This document shows, one piece after another, positions 6,033 through 8,315 of a DNA stretch of 8,315 bases. The stretch covers positions 1-8,315 of the forward strand of contig CADBRY010000057.1 in NCBI GenBank assembly GCA_902797195.1. Direction: 5' to 3'. Made by a program: the position numbers and the translations under genes. Source of the DNA: an uncultured Eubacteriales bacterium. GTDB lineage: Bacteria; Bacillota; Clostridia; Peptostreptococcales; Anaerovoracaceae. The notes beneath the pieces are model-generated. The model saw only the letters and a program-made list of their open reading frames with translations. It was not told where the DNA came from and searched no databases. Position 1 is the first letter of the stretch; each line of letters begins with the position of its first letter.

Positions 6033-7154
6033 ATGATACAGATAGATGAAATAAAAGGTCAGTTGCCTTTGCTTAAAAGGCAGCTGTCGGAAGCGGAAAA
6101 ATCCATCGATCCTGACAAGCTCAAGGCGCAGATGGAGGAGATCGACGAAAAGATCAATGTGGCAGGTTTCTGGGACGACCAGGAAAATGCCCAGAAAATA
6201 ATGAAGGAAAAGAAGTCCATCGAGGACAACCTCAAAGTGCTTTCGGACATTTCGGACAGAATGGACGACCTTGAAGCCATGCTGGAGATGGCCGAGGAAG
6301 CTGAGGCCGGAGGAGACGCAGAGTCTGCGGAAATGATGGCGGATGAAGCGGCCGAGTCGGCGGCCTCTCTCGATAAGGATCTTGAAAACCTGAAGCTGAG
6401 AACTCTTCTTGACGGCAAGTACGACAAGAACAACGCGATCATTTCCGTTCATGCGGGAAGCGGCGGAACGGAGGCTATGGACTGGGCGGCCATGCTCTTT
6501 CGGATGTATACCCGCTGGTGCGAGAAACGGGGATACAAGTACAAGCTGATGGATATGAACGATGACACTGAAGCGGGCATCAAGAGCGCAACCCTCCTTG
6601 TGGAAGGTGACTATGCCTACGGATATCTGAAGACCGAAAAAGGCGTTCACCGTCTGGTTAGAATATCCCCCTTTGATTCTTCGGGACGGAGGCACACATC
6701 CTTCGCGTCTTTGGACGTGACTCCCGAGATCGAATTTGACAGCACGGTGGAGATCAATCCGGAAGACCTGAGGATCGACACATACAGATCAAGCGGTGCC
6801 GGCGGACAGCACGTCAACATGACCGACTCCGCCGTCAGGATCACCCACCTTCCCACCAATATCGTGGTGACCTGTCAGAATGAGCGTTCCCAGATACAGA
6901 ACAGAGAGTACGCCATGAAGATGCTCATGTCAAAGCTCATAGAGCTTAAAGAGCAGGAGGAAAAGGAGTCTCTGAACGAGCTTAAAGGAGACTACAACCA
7001 GATCACCTGGGGAAGTCAGATACGCTCATACGTGTTCCAGCCCTACACTATGGTCAAGGATCACAGAACAAATGCCGAGGTGGGAAATGTACAGGCGGTA
7101 ATGGACGGAGACATAGATCTGTTTATAAACGAAAAACTGAAGCAGAGGGATTAG
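6033..7154 (+). CDS. prfB: Peptide chain release factor 2 (RF2), no programmed frameshift
   Basis: RF2 recognises UGA and UAA stop codons and triggers release of the finished protein from the ribosome. The 373-residue product has a helical N-terminal domain, the SPF stop-codon-reading tripeptide at 212-214 (in RISPFDSSGRRHTSF) and the catalytic GGQ at 257-259 (in SSGAGGQHVN). Residue 253, matching position 246 of E. coli RF2, is Ser. After GGQHVN there is Met263, where Arg or Thr is more usual. In many bacteria prfB carries an in-frame UGA near codon 25 read by +1 frameshifting. Here the region reads straight through (Ser24-Ile25-Asp26 at the equivalent place) with no CTTTGA and no internal SD-like booster. 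The ATG follows GAGGAAAG (6022-6029). It lies 52 nt after secA, the usual Bacillota pairing, and ends before a terminator. Confidence 0.98.
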   Translation: MIQIDEIKGQLPLLKRQLSEAEKSIDPDKLKAQMEEIDEKINVAGFWDDQENAQKIMKEKKSIEDNLKVLSDISDRMDDLEAMLEMAEEAEAGGDAESAEMMADEAAESAASLDKDLENLKLRTLLDGKYDKNNAIISVHAGSGGTEAMDWAAMLFRMYTRWCEKRGYKYKLMDMNDDTEAGIKSATLLVEGDYAYGYLKTEKGVHRLVRISPFDSSGRRHTSFASLDVTPEIEFDSTVEINPEDLRIDTYRSSGAGGQHVNMTDSAVRITHLPTNIVVTCQNERSQIQNREYAMKMLMSKLIELKEQEEKESLNELKGDYNQITWGSQIRSYVFQPYTMVKDHRTNAEVGNVQAVMDGDIDLFINEKLKQRD

Positions 7155-7173
7155 AAGGAAAAGCAACGAAAAT

Positions 7174-7212
7174 AAAGAAGCTGGCATCGAGTATCGATTG
7201 GCCAGCTTCTTT
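7174..7212. terminator. Bidirectional intrinsic terminator between prfB and pepD
   Basis: AAAGAAGCTGGC (7174-7185) pairs perfectly with GCCAGCTTCTTT (7201-7212), a 12-bp stem. The 15-nt loop holds a nested stem, ATCGA (7186-7190) with TCGAT (7194-7198). A short T tract follows on the plus strand; read from the minus strand, the stem is followed by CTTTATTTT. It therefore probably ends both convergent transcripts. Confidence 0.9.
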
Positions 7213-7237
7213 TGTCGGGGGATATACAAGTTGTAGG

Positions 7238-8315
7238 TTAAAGCTTCGATAGTAATCCCGTCAGGAACTGATAAAACCGTTTCGTTGAAGATATGGATAC
7301 CCGTTCCTGAGGAGAGTGGAAGTTTTCACAGTCGGGGCCGATGGATATGATATCCATTCCCGGTATTTTGTTTGCGAAGAATCCGCATTCCAGCCCGGCG
7401 TGAACTGCCAGCTGGCGCATCTCTTCGTTAAAGTGCTCCTTGTAAACTTTCACTGCAAGTTCCCTCAGCTCAGACGATGCTGAAAACTCCCATGGAACAT
7501 ATCTGTCAAAAAAGGAGACTTTTGCCCCGAAGAGGGCGGCCACAAGTTCTATGGTTCTTGTTATGTCGTCCACCGTGCTCTGGTGACCTCCACGGATCTC
7601 CGATACAAGTTTCAGCCGGTCCTCTTCGGCGGATATAATGCCGATGTTGTTAGAACTCTCAACGCAGTTGAAGTTTTCATTCATTCGCATTATCCCGTTG
7701 GGATGGAGACGCATTATGGCAGCTATGGCGGAGAAACTTTCTCCGGTCATGGGCGTGCCGAGCTCCGTCTTTTCATACCCCAGACGCAGGTCAGGAGCGG
7801 CATCACCGAATTCTTTTCGGTAGGTTTCTTCCTGAGATTTCAGGCCCTTTCGAAGGATATCCTCATACCCGGTCAAAACCACCGCCTCAGCCTCTCTTGG
7901 GATAGCCAGCCTGTTGGTTCCTCCTGTGATACGGACCACAGGAAGGGACAGGTCTTCAAGTACACGAACAAGCATCTGTATGGCATTGCCTCTGCCTCTG
8001 TGGATGTCTTCTCCTGAGTGACCTCCCCGCAGACCTGTGAGGAAGACCCGGAAGGCCTTACAGTCCTCGGGTATTTCTTCGGATCTGTCAAGGGGCATGG
8101 TCATTTCGACTCCAACGCCTCCGCAGCTTCCTACGATAAGCTCCCGCTCATTGGCGTGATCCAGATTGATCATGCGGCGGCTTTTTAAACCGCTGACATC
8201 GATGCTTTCCGCACCATCAAAAGTCGTCTCTTCCTGGACGGTAAATGCCACTTCAATGGGAGGGTGCTCGAGTTCATTGTTGTCAAGGATGGCCATGGCG
8301 CATGCCACACCGATC
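7238..8315 (-). CDS. pepD: Aminoacyl-histidine dipeptidase, M20 family (5' end outside window)
   Basis: PepD-type M20 metallopeptidases split dipeptides (for example Xaa-His) in the cytoplasm with a two-zinc centre. The last 358 residues are present; against about 485 for E. coli PepD, roughly 120-130 N-terminal residues lie off the right edge. Numbering from the first visible complete codon, I see QEE with catalytic Glu28 and metal ligand Glu29, Asp52 in INLDH, GGHSGEDIHRGRGNA (97-111), GGTNRLAIPREA (131-142), HAGLECGFF (305-313) and the metal-ligand His333 in NFHSPQERV. The remaining metal ligands (the HxD motif and bridging Asp) would lie upstream, just outside. The frame is open to the window edge, so the GTG at 8308 is an internal Val, not the start. 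The stop is TAA at 7238-7240. The gene faces prfB and shares its terminator. Exact substrate preference is inferred from the family. Confidence 0.9.
   Translation of the reverse strand, partial: IGVACAMAILDNNELEHPPIEVAFTVQEETTFDGAESIDVSGLKSRRMINLDHANERELIVGSCGGVGVEMTMPLDRSEEIPEDCKAFRVFLTGLRGGHSGEDIHRGRGNAIQMLVRVLEDLSLPVVRITGGTNRLAIPREAEAVVLTGYEDILRKGLKSQEETYRKEFGDAAPDLRLGYEKTELGTPMTGESFSAIAAIMRLHPNGIMRMNENFNCVESSNNIGIISAEEDRLKLVSEIRGGHQSTVDDITRTIELVAALFGAKVSFFDRYVPWEFSASSELRELAVKVYKEHFNEEMRQLAVHAGLECGFFANKIPGMDIISIGPDCENFHSPQERVSISSTKRFYQFLTGLLSKL

Noticed and set aside
5874..6695. 273-residue minus-strand open frame across the secA end and prfB
   Set aside because: It is antisense to conserved coding sequence, and its translation shows no family features.
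7583..8017. 144-residue plus-strand open frame opposite pepD
   Set aside because: The minus strand encodes clear M20 peptidase motifs throughout this interval; the plus-strand frame is its shadow.

Overview
This is an ordinary chromosomal housekeeping stretch from a low- to mid-GC Gram-positive bacterium, preceded by an unusual repeat-rich intergenic region. Three things point to Bacillota, probably a clostridial lineage. The gene orders rpsF-ssb-rpsR and secA-prfB are typical of that phylum, Shine-Dalgarno sites are clear, and many arginines use AGA. The SecA has a clostridial-looking insertion in its second nucleotide-binding domain. Genus or species cannot be read from the sequence.

Layout. 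Positions 1-457 hold no credible gene. They contain an array of 53-bp tandem units (at least five, running off the left edge), each able to fold into a hairpin, followed by about 170 bases of G-rich, degenerate repeat sequence with one G-quadruplex motif. A promoter (TTGATT, 16-nt spacer, TATAAT) at 458-485 starts a leader of about 70 nt. The leader has a perfect 7-bp GC-rich hairpin and leads into rpsF (S6), ssb (single-stranded DNA-binding protein) and rpsR (S18, zinc-ligand form). A strong intrinsic terminator closes this operon at 1689-1729.

A second promoter (TTGACA, 17 nt, TATCAT) overlaps the end of that terminator. It drives a CNNM/CorC-type membrane protein with CBS domains, then secA and prfB, separated by gaps of 36 and 52 nt and probably cotranscribed. 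prfB is one uninterrupted frame: the programmed frameshift found in many bacteria is absent. A 12-bp hairpin terminator at 7174-7212 lies between prfB and a convergent gene on the minus strand. That gene is the C-terminal three quarters of a PepD-type M20 dipeptidase, cut off by the right edge.

Together the genes serve ribosome assembly (S6, S18), DNA replication and repair (SSB), probable divalent-cation handling (CNNM), protein export (SecA), translation termination (RF2) and peptide turnover (PepD). I found no clearly new system. The material most worth following up is the 53-bp hairpin array and the rpsF leader.
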